The notes under the pieces: model-generated
The model's database searches: none
Told to the model about the DNA's origin: nothing
The model's input: only the letters and a program-made list of their open reading frames with translations
Source of the DNA: Microcoleus sp036704825
GTDB lineage: Bacteria; Cyanobacteriota; Cyanobacteriia; Cyanobacteriales; Microcoleaceae
Reading direction: 5' to 3'
DNA length: 64,000 nt
NCBI GenBank assembly: GCA_036704825.1
Contig: JAUBSN010000028.1
Location: forward strand, 1 to 64,000
Made by a program: the position numbers and the translations under genes
In this document: positions 38,190-46,563 of the stretch, piece after piece
How positions within the stretch are numbered: position 1 is the stretch's first letter
How the letters are laid out: each line of letters starts with the position of its first letter

Positions 38190-38620
38190 ATCTGCAGAAT
38201 GTGGGATACAAGTCCGCTTTCGTCGGCCCTCCAAAGCGGCTTGTCCTGTTCGCCGTCGTTCTCAATGTACTCATTCGCCCACCGGGGCTCGTGTTCTGAC
38301 TCTCAAACCTCAACCTCTTTACGAAGCTAAGGCCAAGGTAGGGCTAGACAACATACCCAGGAGTTTAAGCAGTGTTATGCCCGCTCGGGCTGGTGTTGAA
38401 AGTTCGCTGTCTCAAGGAATTCCTGTTTTTGGTTGGCGCGGGGCTCGTTACATGGGTCCTGCCAAAACTCGTCTGCAACATATTGTGACTGCTGCTGCGA
38501 TGAATCTGTTAAGAATGTGGGCATTTTGGCGTAACATTCCGATTGGCTTGACCCGTGTCTCTCGTTTTTCTGCTGTTTTTCCCTCTGCCTCATCTGAGTT
38601 TTTTTTCACGATCGTAGGAT
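38190..38620 (+). pseudogene. IS1182-type transposase C-terminal remnant
   Basis: From about 38377 the plus strand reads ARAGVESSLSQGIPVFGWRG, then YMGPAKTRLQHIVTAAAMNLLR, the C-terminal end of IS1182/IS5-like DDE transposases. The preceding bases encode CPVRRRSQCTHSPTGARVLT-like zinc-ribbon sequence in other frames. Frameshifts and the lack of an N-terminus show it is dead. Confidence 0.75.
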
Positions 38621-38679
38621 GTTTGGTTTCACCCTTTTTTAATTCGCCAACAGTCTCATTCTATTCGCCGTCTTATTTC

Positions 38680-39858
38680 TTATTTCTGTTTCCAATATTG
38701 GTAGGCCGCATGAGCTAAGGTGACAGCGCCCGTAACTATAGCTGCTTCATCAACCTCAAATTGCGGGTGGTGGAGGGGATAATTCGGTTTGTCAGTCAGT
38801 CCCACTCCCAAGCGAAACATGGTTCCGGGTGCGTGTTGTAAGTACATCGAAAAATCTTCTGCGCCGAGGGATGGTTCAGGTAAAATTTGGACGCGCGATC
38901 GACCTAAAGCTTCTAAAGCCGCACTTTCGACTAATTGCGTGAGTTTTGGGTCGTTTTGGACTCCGGGGACACCGCGCTTGTAGGTGAGTTCGTACTTAGC
39001 GCCGTAAGTCTCGCAGACGCTGGAGACAATTTGTTCGATCCAAGCCGGCAGTTTTTCGTGGGTTTCTGGATGCAGCGATCGCACGGTTCCCAGCAATTTT
39101 ACTCGATCGGCAATCACGTTCGGCGCTCGTCCGCCGTTAATTTGCCCGATCGTCAAAACCAGCGGCCTCAAAGGATTTTGCGTGCGGCTAATTGCCTGCT
39201 GCAAAGTGGTAATTATCTGAGAAGCAATCCAAATTGCGTCGATCGCCTCGTGGGGACGCGCACCGTGGCCGGATTCGCCCATCACAATCAGTTCTAGGTC
39301 ATCTGCCGCCGCCGTCAGGGCCCCGTGGCGGATACCGATGCAACCGCCGGGAATCGTCGGGAAAACGTGCACTCCGAGGATGCCGTCAACATCTTGCATC
39401 GCCCCATCTTTAATCATCCATTGAGCACCTTGGGCAATCTCTTCCGCCGGCTGAAACAAGAAGCGGACGTGACCGGGCAATTTTTCCTGTAGCTGAGACA
39501 ATATCATAGCTGCGCCCAAACCGACTGTGGTGTGGATGTCGTGGCCGCAGGCGTGCATCACTCCCTCGTTGCGGGAGGCAAATTCTAAGTTTGTGCGTTC
39601 TTGAATCGGCAAAGCGTCCATATCGGTGCGAATTGCCAGCCAGCGAGACTCGCTGCTGTGGCCTTTGATTTCGCCGATCACTCCTGTTTTGCCGATTCCT
39701 TCGATGGCGCGGACTCCGCTGGATGCGAGAACTCCGGCTACGTAGGCGGCGGTTTGATATTCTTGGCCGCTGAGTTCGGGGTGGGAGTGGATGTGGCGGC
39801 GAATTTCGATCAGGCGGGGTGCGAGGGTGGCGGCTAATTCTTTGATGCGGGGAAGCAT
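38680..39858 (-). CDS. M20-family amidohydrolase (N-acyl-amino-acid hydrolase type)
   Basis: 392 aa, the usual length for M20D amidohydrolases (hippurate/IAA-amino-acid hydrolase type). Motifs are RRHIHSHPELSGQEY, HACGHDIHTT (metal His/Asp), PAEEIAQGA (general base Glu and metal ligand) and LGAEDFSMYL. These are zinc/manganese enzymes that cut an acyl group from an amino acid in the cytoplasm. It is common in cyanobacteria. Transposase debris separates it from the NRPS/PKS locus, so a link to the peptide product is possible but not indicated. Confidence 0.88.
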   Translation of the reverse strand: MLPRIKELAATLAPRLIEIRRHIHSHPELSGQEYQTAAYVAGVLASSGVRAIEGIGKTGVIGEIKGHSSESRWLAIRTDMDALPIQERTNLEFASRNEGVMHACGHDIHTTVGLGAAMILSQLQEKLPGHVRFLFQPAEEIAQGAQWMIKDGAMQDVDGILGVHVFPTIPGGCIGIRHGALTAAADDLELIVMGESGHGARPHEAIDAIWIASQIITTLQQAISRTQNPLRPLVLTIGQINGGRAPNVIADRVKLLGTVRSLHPETHEKLPAWIEQIVSSVCETYGAKYELTYKRGVPGVQNDPKLTQLVESAALEALGRSRVQILPEPSLGAEDFSMYLQHAPGTMFRLGVGLTDKPNYPLHHPQFEVDEAAIVTGAVTLAHAAYQYWKQK

Positions 39859-39966
39859 GAATTTAGTTGGGGAGTGCGTTAATTAACTAGGGTAACGCAG
39901 ATGCTTGGGGTTGAACCCGCATCAAGCACCATTCTCAAGAACAGACATCCTGCGTGTTCCAGCGGA

Positions 39967-40173
39967 TTAATCGTCTTTGGATTCATTAAACTTGCCTTCC
40001 TTCTGCGCTCTTTCGAGTCCTTCTTCCACCAAAAGTAATGCCATTTGGGAAATCGAACGACGCTCAATGCTCGCCAGCTTCTCTAATTTCTCCTTAATTT
40101 CGGGTGGCGGGTAAAAGGCAACTCTAGGAGATTTTGCAGGACTCACATTGTTTGGGGGTAGCGTGTTCACCAT
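39967..40173 (-). CDS. Small ribbon-helix-helix-like protein
   Basis: 68 aa. A short disordered N-terminus leads to PRVAFYPPPEIKEKLEKLA, a beta-strand then helix, and SISQMALLLVEEGLERAQ, a second helix. This is the pattern of CopG/Arc-type DNA-binding proteins and orphan antitoxins. No toxin gene adjoins it. It is the first of three such small genes on the same strand. Confidence 0.6.
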   Translation of the reverse strand: MVNTLPPNNVSPAKSPRVAFYPPPEIKEKLEKLASIERRSISQMALLLVEEGLERAQKEGKFNESKDD

Positions 40174-40348
40174 GTCATTTTAGCTGACTGCAAATTTTTT
40201 AGAGATTTTTTAAGCCAAGGTAGCACACCACAATCTAGTTTGTGCGAAAGTAATCTAAACACCCAAAAACCAAACCCCACTCCAACACAAAATCAACTGC
40301 CCGACAGGTTGGCAGTTGAGAATGACCCATCAGCGTAGAGATCAAAGG

Positions 40349-40561
40349 TTAATTGCTGCTGGGTTCATCTTCTGTAGTCTTTTTAGCCAAGTAAGCATCT
40401 ACGGCTTGAGAGACAATCCGACTTACGAGATTGCTGACTGTCCGGTCTTCTTCCTTGGCCCAATCTTCCAAGACGTTGTAGGCGTTTGGAGGAACGTAGC
40501 TGGTGACTCGTTTGAGGTTTTTTGCTGGCAAGTTAGGCAACTGGGAATTTACTTCATACAT
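40349..40561 (-). CDS. Small ribbon-helix-helix-like protein with upstream palindrome
   Basis: 70 aa from the ATG at 40561 (a 97-residue frame from 40642 would run through the palindrome and is less likely). KRVTSYVPPNAYNVLEDWAK and TVSNLVSRIVSQAVDAYLAK give the strand-helix-helix pattern of CopG-like regulators. A perfect inverted repeat lies about 37-57 bp upstream, a likely site for autoregulation. No toxin partner is seen. Confidence 0.6.
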   Translation of the reverse strand: MYEVNSQLPNLPAKNLKRVTSYVPPNAYNVLEDWAKEEDRTVSNLVSRIVSQAVDAYLAKKTTEDEPSSN

Positions 40562-40597
40562 CGATCGTACTTTCTTTGTACGCCTCTTGCATAGTGA

Positions 40598-40618
40598 CAC
40601 ACGGTGTGATACCGTGTG
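40598..40618. promoter_or_regulatory. Palindromic operator candidate CACACGGT-5-ACCGTGTG
   Basis: Perfect 8-bp arms with a 5-bp spacer lie upstream of the small RHH-like gene ending at 40349. The half-site resembles that of the palindrome at 40878-40901, and both are followed by GAAnAGTC-like bases. Confidence 0.5.
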
Positions 40619-40693
40619 AATAGTCAAACACAAAACCTTCACGAGCTGATATCCGAGAAGAAATTCTTACTTTTGCTCTTTGGTGTCGCCCCT

Positions 40694-40870
40694 TCAGGTG
40701 TTTGACTCATCCCGTTTCGCCTCGGCTTGCTCTTGCTCTTGACACCAGTTTTCTATTAGTTGACCTCCGACGCTGCTCATATCCCTTTCCGCACGAACGC
40801 ACAAGGCTTTGAACCTGATCTTCAATGCCTTGGGAATTACAAGTTTGATGGTGTCTTTTTCATTTGCCAT
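40694..40870 (-). CDS. Very small RHH-like DNA-binding protein, 58 aa
   Basis: Starting at the ATG complementary to 40868-40870, the frame encodes 58 residues: KDTIKLVIPKALKIRFKALC, then RAERDMSSVGGQLIENWC. This is a beta-strand plus two helices as in CopG/ParD-like repressors. A perfect 24-bp palindrome sits 8 bp upstream of the start. No toxin gene is adjacent. It is short enough to be missed by a 60-aa cutoff. Confidence 0.55.
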   Translation of the reverse strand: MANEKDTIKLVIPKALKIRFKALCVRAERDMSSVGGQLIENWCQEQEQAEAKRDESNT

Positions 40871-40877
40871 AACTTTA

Positions 40878-40901
40878 TTTTCACACGTAAACGTGTGAAA
40901 A
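40878..40901. promoter_or_regulatory. Perfect 24-bp palindrome upstream of the 58-aa gene
   Basis: TTTTCACACGT-AA-ACGTGTGAAAA, 11-bp arms and a 2-bp centre, immediately before the ATG at 40870. It is well placed to block transcription or translation initiation when bound by the encoded RHH-like protein. Confidence 0.6.
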
Positions 40902-40974
40902 GTCTAAAATTCCCTTAGTTCCCTATTCCCATATTCCCATAGCTGTGCTAGAGTGAGGATGTACAAACGGAAAA

Positions 40975-41440
40975 GCGATCACCCCTGGCCTGGAAAACTT
41001 GAGGGCGATCGCCATTCCACTATTCGTGTAATTCAAAGTCTATGATATCACAGCCAAAGTCAGTTCCCGAGCTGCTCCGGGAAGAAATTCCTGACGTACC
41101 CGCTGGTAAGCAACCGATTCGTTTGCTGTTGTGCGGCGTTCCCAAAGCGGTAGAAAGCATCGTGAATCTGTTGCACGTTTTAGGTTTTGCTTTTATTTGG
41201 AGAATGGAGCCCGCCTCTACCATCGCCTTCTTCGGGTGAGGTAATTCGGATTTTAACTCGTTACTGGAAAGAGTAATCTTTGAGGGCGATCGCACTTTTT
41301 TGTGAAGTGCGATCGACCTTTCTGTTTCATTTAGGACTTACCCATAAATACCAAAGAAACCGGGTTTTTCACGATAGTTAAAGGCCCGGATGCAGTATTT
41401 CCGTAAAAAAACCGGTTTCTGACTACCCGCAAACCAAAGT
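40975..41440. repeat. Accessory repeat, copy 1
   Basis: First of three related copies (others at 42066-42590 and 43403-43825). The shared core runs from GCGATC-CCCCTGGCCTGG through the decayed small gene to the HIP1-rich TGCGATCGACCTTTCTG end. Copies 1 and 2 also share about 100 bp beyond, with AAACCGGGTTT-type motifs. Confidence 0.8.
41042..41276 (+). pseudogene. Decayed small cyanobacterial gene, copy 1 (about 78 codons)
   Basis: The frame starts MISQPKSVPELLREEIPDVP and continues IRLLLCGVPKAVESIVNLLH. After one frameshift near 41200 it goes on in another frame as EWSPPLPSPSSGEVIRILTR and ends YWKE-stop at 41276. I recognise the general pattern of a small conserved cyanobacterial protein of unknown function but not a name. 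This copy has a single lesion, whereas copies 2 and 3 have two. Confidence 0.55.
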
Positions 41441-41537
41441 TAGCTAGAATAAATTTAATTAAATAGCCTAAAACTGAAAATATCTAGCTTTAATTCGTGA
41501 TATAATGAAAACCTTAAATAAATACCAAAAAAAAGCA

Positions 41538-41747
41538 ATGTCTGAAATTACTCTAGACGAAACCAAACTTAAAGAATTGCTCAAAGCAGCGATTTTTGAG
41601 TTGTTAAAAGAACAAAAAGAAGTATTTTCTGAAATTTTAACAGAAGCCCTAGAAGATATAGGGATGGAAAATGCTATCAAAGAAGGCGAAAATACTGAAA
41701 CAGTCAGCCGCGAGCAAATTTTCAAAATCCTGAAGAGACAACCATGA
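41538..41747 (+). CDS. Antitoxin partner of the RelE/ParE-type toxin
   Basis: About 69 aa from ATG 41538 (80 aa from 41505). The acidic helical sequence ITLDETKLKELLKAAIFELL is followed by an EILTEALEDIGMENAIKEGE region. It overlaps the toxin start by 4 bases (ATGA), the usual coupling. A TATAAT overlaps the ATG at 41505, so the shorter start is preferred, but no clear RBS decides. As in other pairs it should bind and neutralise the toxin and repress the operon. Confidence 0.65.
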   Translation: MSEITLDETKLKELLKAAIFELLKEQKEVFSEILTEALEDIGMENAIKEGENTETVSREQIFKILKRQP

Positions 41748-42010
41748 ATGTGGAGTTTAAAAAGAGCTTTGAAAAGGATTTACTCAAGATTCTTGATGCC
41801 GACTTGTTGCAAAGAATTCAGGAAGGGATAGAAGAAGTTGAGAACGCCGAAAAATTAAGTGAAGTCAGCAATGTTAAAAAACTAAAAGGTGATGCAGACT
41901 ACTATCGCCTGAGAGTGGGTGATTACCGAATCGGTATTAAAGTTAATGATGGCGTAGTCTATTTCGTCAGGATACTCCACCGCAAAGAGATTTACAGATA
42001 CTTTCCGTAA
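41744..42010 (+). CDS. RelE/ParE-superfamily toxin
   Basis: 88 aa. VEFKKSFEKDLLKILD, VKKLKGDADYYRLRVGDYRI and VVYFVRILHRKEIYRYFP match the compact RelE/ParE fold, with the conserved LRVGDYRI and the HRKEIY end. RelE-type members cut mRNA on the ribosome and ParE-type poison gyrase. The HRKEIYRYF ending suggests the RelE (ribosome-dependent RNase) branch. It pairs with the overlapping antitoxin gene. Confidence 0.85.
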   Translation: MNVEFKKSFEKDLLKILDADLLQRIQEGIEEVENAEKLSEVSNVKKLKGDADYYRLRVGDYRIGIKVNDGVVYFVRILHRKEIYRYFP

Positions 42011-42065
42011 TCATTTCATTCTTCACCCCATCCTCACCAACTAAAACTCAAATCTATCTTGAATT

Positions 42066-42590
42066 ATTGTCTGGTCGGAAGCGCAAGCAATTGAGCGATC
42101 GCACTCTCTGAATAGTTTCAAAATCGCGATCGCCCCTGGCCTGGAAAACTTGAGGGCGATCGCAATTCCACTATTCGTGTAATTCAAAACCTATGATATC
42201 ACAGCCAAAGTCAGTTCCCGAACTGCTCCGGGAAGAAATTCCTGATGTACCTCTTGCGGAAGCAACCGATTCGTTTGCTGTTGTGTGGCGTTCCCAAAGC
42301 AGTAGACAGCATCGTTAATCTGTTGCACGTTTTAGGTTTTGCTTTTATTTGGGGAATGGAGCCCGCCTCTACCATCGCCTTCTTCGGGTGAGGTAATTCG
42401 GATTTTAACCCGTTACTGGAAAGAATAATCTTTGAGGGAGATCGTATGAATGGAAAAAGTGCGATCGACCTTTCTGTCTCATTTAGGACTTACCCATAAA
42501 TACCAAAGAAACCGAGTTTTTCACGACAGTTAAAGGCGCGGATGCAGTATTTCGGTGAAAAACCCGGTTTCTGACTACCCGCAAACCAAA
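42066..42590. repeat. Accessory repeat, copy 2
   Basis: Nearly identical to copy 3 over the first 340 bp, including the lead sequence with GCGCAAGCAATTGAGCGATC. It is similar to copy 1 over the core and the following 100 bp. It separates the two toxin-antitoxin pairs. Confidence 0.8.
42193..42428 (+). pseudogene. Decayed small cyanobacterial gene, copy 2
   Basis: Same start (MISQPKSVPELLREEIPDVP) as copy 1, then an early frameshift at CCTCTTGCGGAAGC that is shared with copy 3, plus the later one seen in copy 1. The end EVIRILTRYWKE-stop is still readable. Confidence 0.55.
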
Positions 42591-42742
42591 GAAACCGGGT
42601 TTTTGGCCGCTTCTACAAGGTGTAACGCAGTATTCTCGGAAAAAACCCGGTTTCTAGCCACCCGTGCCTCCAGGACTATTAAAGCCATCCTCAATCCAAA
42701 AAATTGAGATAAAATATCGACAAGCCCTAAACATAACGAACA

Positions 42743-42979
42743 ATGACTCTAGCCAACTATCAACTTTCCCTAAACTTTGAGCAAATTTTATCCCTAGTCA
42801 AACAACTGCCCTATCCCGAAAAATTGCAGTTAAGTCAAGAGCTTGAAAAAGAAGTATTAAACAGTAAATTAACAGCTCTTTTGGAGTCATTTAGTACCGA
42901 TGAGCTTTCTTTAGAAACAATCACCCAAGAAGTAGAAGCAGTCAGAAGCGAAATTCATGCCAGAAAAACCAGCCCTTAA
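42743..42979 (+). CDS. Antitoxin-like small protein paired with the PIN toxin
   Basis: 78 aa, helical and charged: LNFEQILSLVKQLPYPEKLQ, then ETITQEVEAVRSEIHARK. This resembles the small proteins encoded just before COG1569-type PIN toxins in cyanobacteria. It overlaps the toxin gene by 23 bp, indicating translational coupling. No DNA-binding fold is obvious. Confidence 0.7.
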   Translation: MTLANYQLSLNFEQILSLVKQLPYPEKLQLSQELEKEVLNSKLTALLESFSTDELSLETITQEVEAVRSEIHARKTSP

Positions 42980-43376
42980 AGTAATTATAGACACTAATCT
43001 TTGGATTAGCTTCTTGATTGGCAAAGAATTAGCTAATCTCAAAAAATTAATCGTGGAGCAAGCTATCCAAGTTGTCTTGTGCGAACAAATAATCGAAGAG
43101 ATCAATCTGGTAACTCAAAGACCCAAACTCCAAAAATATTTTCCGGTAACGAAAGTCCAAGAATTGCTTGAATTGTTGAGAATTATTGGTTTATGGATAG
43201 AAATAACCTCGGAAGTCTCTATTTGTAGAGATGATAAAGATAATTATTTGTTGGCTTTAGCGAAAGATAGTCAAGCTGATTTTTTGATGACAGGAGATGG
43301 AGATTTATTGAGTTTAGTGACTTTTGAGGGGACGGAAATTTTAAATTACAAAGATTTTTTAGGCAAACTCAATTAA
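42957..43376 (+). CDS. PIN-domain toxin (COG1569 type)
   Basis: 139 aa. The acidic catalytic set is visible: Asp in KVIIDTNLWISFL, Glu in EQIIEEINLV, Asp-Asp in CRDDKDNYLL and Asp in MTGDGDLLSL. PIN toxins are metal-dependent RNases, and this subfamily is found with small antitoxins in cyanobacteria. The gene overlaps its partner and is flanked by repeat copies 2 and 3. Confidence 0.85.
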   Translation: MPEKPALKVIIDTNLWISFLIGKELANLKKLIVEQAIQVVLCEQIIEEINLVTQRPKLQKYFPVTKVQELLELLRIIGLWIEITSEVSICRDDKDNYLLALAKDSQADFLMTGDGDLLSLVTFEGTEILNYKDFLGKLN

Positions 43377-43402
43377 AATTATTCTCCTCAACGATTTTCA
43401 TT

Positions 43403-43825
43403 AATTGTTTGGTCGAAAGCGCAAGCAATTGAGCGATCGCACTCTCTGAATAGTTTCAAAATCGCGATCGCCCCTGGCCTGGAAAACTTGAGGGCGATCG
43501 CAATTCCACTATTCGTGTAATTCAAAACCTATGATATCACAGCCAAAGTCAGTTCCCGAACTGCTCCGGGAAGAAATTCCTGATGTACCTCTTGCGGAAG
43601 CAACCGATTCGTTTGCTGTTGTGTGGCGTTCCCAAAGCAGTAGACAGCATCGTTAATCTGTTGCACGTTTTAGGTTTTGCTTTTATTTGGGGAATGGAGC
43701 CCGCCTCTACCATCGCCTTCTTCGGGTGAGGTAATTCGGATTTTAACTCGTTACTGGAAAGAGTAATCTTTGAGGGCGATCGCACTTTTTTTGTGAAGTG
43801 CGATCGTCCTTTCTGTCTCATTGAA
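43403..43825. repeat. Accessory repeat, copy 3
   Basis: Matches copy 2 through the lead, core and decayed gene, then ends with the HIP1-rich segment like copy 1. It lies just downstream of the DUF262-HNH gene. Confidence 0.8.
43531..43766 (+). pseudogene. Decayed small cyanobacterial gene, copy 3
   Basis: Same two frameshifts as copy 2 and the same readable C-terminal end (TRYWKE-stop at 43766). The shared lesions show that copies 2 and 3 were duplicated after the first mutation. Confidence 0.55.
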
Positions 43826-43835
43826 GAGCGATCAT

Positions 43836-43874
43836 TATTTGTCAAGCTGAAATCGCTTCTTTTCTTGACAAATA
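43836..43874. repeat. Inverted repeat TATTTGTCAAG / CTTGACAAATA
   Basis: Perfect 11-bp arms with a 17-bp spacer, 86 nt past the stop of the DUF262-HNH gene. It could end that transcript as a hairpin. The right arm also contains a TTGACA box facing plus, with a weak TAATTA 17 bp on, but no gene follows it. Confidence 0.4.
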
Positions 43875-43959
43875 CTATAATTAATGGTAATTAGTATCTT
43901 AGGTAAATTCCATCAAAAACAAGTGTTCTAGTTGAGCCGATAAAGCAGGAGCTAAACAA

Positions 43960-46563
43960 TTAAGATGGAGGTTTAGAGCCTTTCTTCCTATTACTGTCTC
44001 TGTGAGTAATTTGAAGGTTCTCTATAGAATCTACTCCCCCAATGCTTAATGGTGTATTATGATCTACCTCAATATCATCTCCTATAAATAGAGGCGCTCC
44101 TGAGATAGCACAGCGATTATCTTGTCCTCTAAGTTTTTCAACCTTTTCGGCTTCAGAAAGTTTAGTTTGTCTTGGCTTCATTGTATACTTTTCGTGAAAA
44201 TTTTGAGCTTTTGACCGAAATAGATCTTTTGTGAAATTTTCTGAAGTATTCCTCAAAGCATAAAAGATATTTTGCAAGTCTTGTTTGATGCTTAACCTGT
44301 GAAATTTAACCATTTCAAGATTAAGTGGATTAACAAGATACCACAGAATGTAAAAGTCTTGTTTTGTACGCCTAAATGAACGAACTTGTCTTTGCGCTTT
44401 GAATAGCAAATTCAATTCATCGCCAAAAAACTTATCTAATGCTTCTTTGCCTCCTTCTACATCTCTATCCAGCAAAATAATCTTCACTTTTTTTACAAAG
44501 CTTTCTACATTCCTGATACCTTTGAGAAAGTTACTCTTTACTTCTTCATCTTCAAAAACACTTTGAAGTAGCCTAGTAATTTCATGCGATGAACCCATTC
44601 TTACCTTGATTCCATCATTTTTATTATAGATATATAAATACTTATCAGCATCCTTACTCTTCAGACGCTGATATTCAAGGTATGCTAAGGATGTATAAAG
44701 CTCTTCATTTTCCATCCTATCTCTATCATTACTGTTTTTGACAAGTTTGATAGAAAACCACTCTCTATGCTTATCAAGATTCTTTCTAATGGTTTCAATA
44801 ATATCTCTATCTACCCAAGAATTCCACATCTCGAAAGAATTCTCTCTAATCGGATATGGCTTGTTATTGAGCCTAACAAAAAGATCAACTGGGTTAAAAT
44901 CTGGATTTAGACTTTCTTGAATTTCGACTACAAAGAGTTCAAAGTCTAAAATCTTATCTTGTAAAGAAGCCTCAAAAAAACCTTTAAGATCGTTGTAAGT
45001 TTTATTGTTTAAATGCTTCAGTATTTTTAATCCTTTTAAAGCAAAGCCAGAGTTTTTACTTGTACATTGATGACCACTCTCATCCATATATTTTTGACCT
45101 ATAAAACCTAAAATTGTCAATAGACGTTGTTGTCCATCTATTACCTCTGAAACGCCATCATTTCGCTTATAAATAAAAATTGGAGGAAGGCTGATATCTA
45201 AAAGAATACTTTCAATAATTGAAGATGCTTTAGATATATTAATTACTTCCGTTCTTTGGTAAGAAGGGCGAATAAGAAACATATTGCGATCCATTACTCT
45301 CGCGATATCATCTATTGAATTTCGCGATGGTTCTGGCTTCGTTACTCTCAAAGATTCTAATTCACCGAGTTTTGTAATCGTATCGTCATTTTCACTTTTC
45401 CTGATGAGATTTAATTCATCCCTTGTCTTCTTGTCACCGTCTACATAAACCCGAAGGTTTACACCAAATTCCTGTTCAAACAACTTCGCCGTAAACGAGA
45501 AACGTTCTTGAACCAAACTATAGTAATGAGAATCAATGAACTTATCATTGTTATCTGAAATCGCATGGCCTAAACGTTCAATAATATCAGTTTTATCGAC
45601 TTTAGATATATCGATTTTTTCAGCATCTAATACCTGAAGCCCCCATAACAGACATTCAAAAGCTGGTCGTTTTAAAATTAAATTTTTTTCTGTAAATACC
45701 TGCTTCATTCGATGAACTAGACGAACTTTTTCTACAAATTTATTACATAAATCATCTACATCTTCTACTTCAGTTGCCATGTGTTCATACAATTTATCTA
45801 ACGTTTCTGTTCTGTTGTTTCCCCATGAGTAATACCTAATAGGAAATTTGTAGAGAATTAAATACCTACGGATAAACTGTAGGATTCTTCCGCTATCAGA
45901 ACCTCTTTCACTATCCTTCGGCAAGAAAAGCTCAGTAATCATGTTGCAGAATTCCGAATCTTGTTTGACGAACTTTTTAAAATGTTGAAATACTGAATCT
46001 GCATCATAGAGAGCATTATCTATTTCTGGTTTCTTTAAAGGGGTTATCCCAGAATTATATCTGCCAAATATTTCTTTCTTAACCTTGTCTTCAAGGTTTG
46101 AATTGAGTCTAGGTTCGTTGACTATTTCAAATTCTATAATTCTAATTTTTGCATCAAGAAATAAATCAATTATACTTTTTGTCTCAGAACTAGCTTTTAA
46201 AGAGTCATAAGTTGCTTTAGCAATCTGCTTTAGGGCTGCCAGACCATTCCTTGTCAAGAAAAATTCATTTTCTTTAAACCTTTTGATCGTTTCAAATCTT
46301 TGCCTTCCATCAATTACTTCAATACCAGAGCCGTTGTTAAAAAATATAAGAGGAGGGATCTCAGTCCCCAACAAGATACTTTCAATAAAGTAAGTCGCTT
46401 TATGATCATCCCATACATAATTTCTCTGGTAATACGGCTTGTAATCGATTTTATTTAAACTGCGTAAACTAAAAAGTGAGTCTATAGATTTTGAATAGGT
46501 TTCAATCTTCAAGTGCGATGTAAAGATTTTTTCAAATTCTTCTTGTGTTAAAAATCCACTCAT
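43960..46563 (-). CDS. Tandem DUF262-DUF262-HNH nuclease, candidate defence protein
   Basis: 867 aa from the ATG at 46563, with AGGAGAG about 9 nt upstream. The longer frame to 46629 would place this RBS inside the gene, so the shorter start is chosen. Two DUF262 (GmrS/ParB-like) domains are visible. The first has YQRNYVWDD, IESILLGTEIPP and VIDGRQRFETI (about residues 35-115); the second has RPSYQRTEV, IESILLDISLPP and VIDGQQRLLTI (about 440-530). The C-terminus carries an HNH nuclease (about 815-867): RCAISGAPLF, then IEVDHNTPLSIGGVDSIENL and HRDSNRKKG. DUF262 proteins with DUF1524/HNH nucleases include the GmrSD modification-dependent restriction enzymes. Two DUF262 domains with a plain HNH on one chain is unusual. 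It probably cuts DNA in an NTP-dependent way. It sits among toxin-antitoxin genes. Confidence 0.85.
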   Translation of the reverse strand: MSGFLTQEEFEKIFTSHLKIETYSKSIDSLFSLRSLNKIDYKPYYQRNYVWDDHKATYFIESILLGTEIPPLIFFNNGSGIEVIDGRQRFETIKRFKENEFFLTRNGLAALKQIAKATYDSLKASSETKSIIDLFLDAKIRIIEFEIVNEPRLNSNLEDKVKKEIFGRYNSGITPLKKPEIDNALYDADSVFQHFKKFVKQDSEFCNMITELFLPKDSERGSDSGRILQFIRRYLILYKFPIRYYSWGNNRTETLDKLYEHMATEVEDVDDLCNKFVEKVRLVHRMKQVFTEKNLILKRPAFECLLWGLQVLDAEKIDISKVDKTDIIERLGHAISDNNDKFIDSHYYSLVQERFSFTAKLFEQEFGVNLRVYVDGDKKTRDELNLIRKSENDDTITKLGELESLRVTKPEPSRNSIDDIARVMDRNMFLIRPSYQRTEVINISKASSIIESILLDISLPPIFIYKRNDGVSEVIDGQQRLLTILGFIGQKYMDESGHQCTSKNSGFALKGLKILKHLNNKTYNDLKGFFEASLQDKILDFELFVVEIQESLNPDFNPVDLFVRLNNKPYPIRENSFEMWNSWVDRDIIETIRKNLDKHREWFSIKLVKNSNDRDRMENEELYTSLAYLEYQRLKSKDADKYLYIYNKNDGIKVRMGSSHEITRLLQSVFEDEEVKSNFLKGIRNVESFVKKVKIILLDRDVEGGKEALDKFFGDELNLLFKAQRQVRSFRRTKQDFYILWYLVNPLNLEMVKFHRLSIKQDLQNIFYALRNTSENFTKDLFRSKAQNFHEKYTMKPRQTKLSEAEKVEKLRGQDNRCAISGAPLFIGDDIEVDHNTPLSIGGVDSIENLQITHRDSNRKKGSKPPS

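Noticed and set aside
39895..39960. tRNA-like stretch with GGTTCAACCCC
   Set aside because: Only a hairpin GATGC/GCATC forms; no cloverleaf with acceptor, D and anticodon arms can be drawn.
41020..41295. Minus-strand frame across repeat copy 1 (and its counterpart at 43549-43845)
   Set aside because: They are shadows of the decayed plus-strand small gene, as shown by the shared C-terminal peptide in the other frame.
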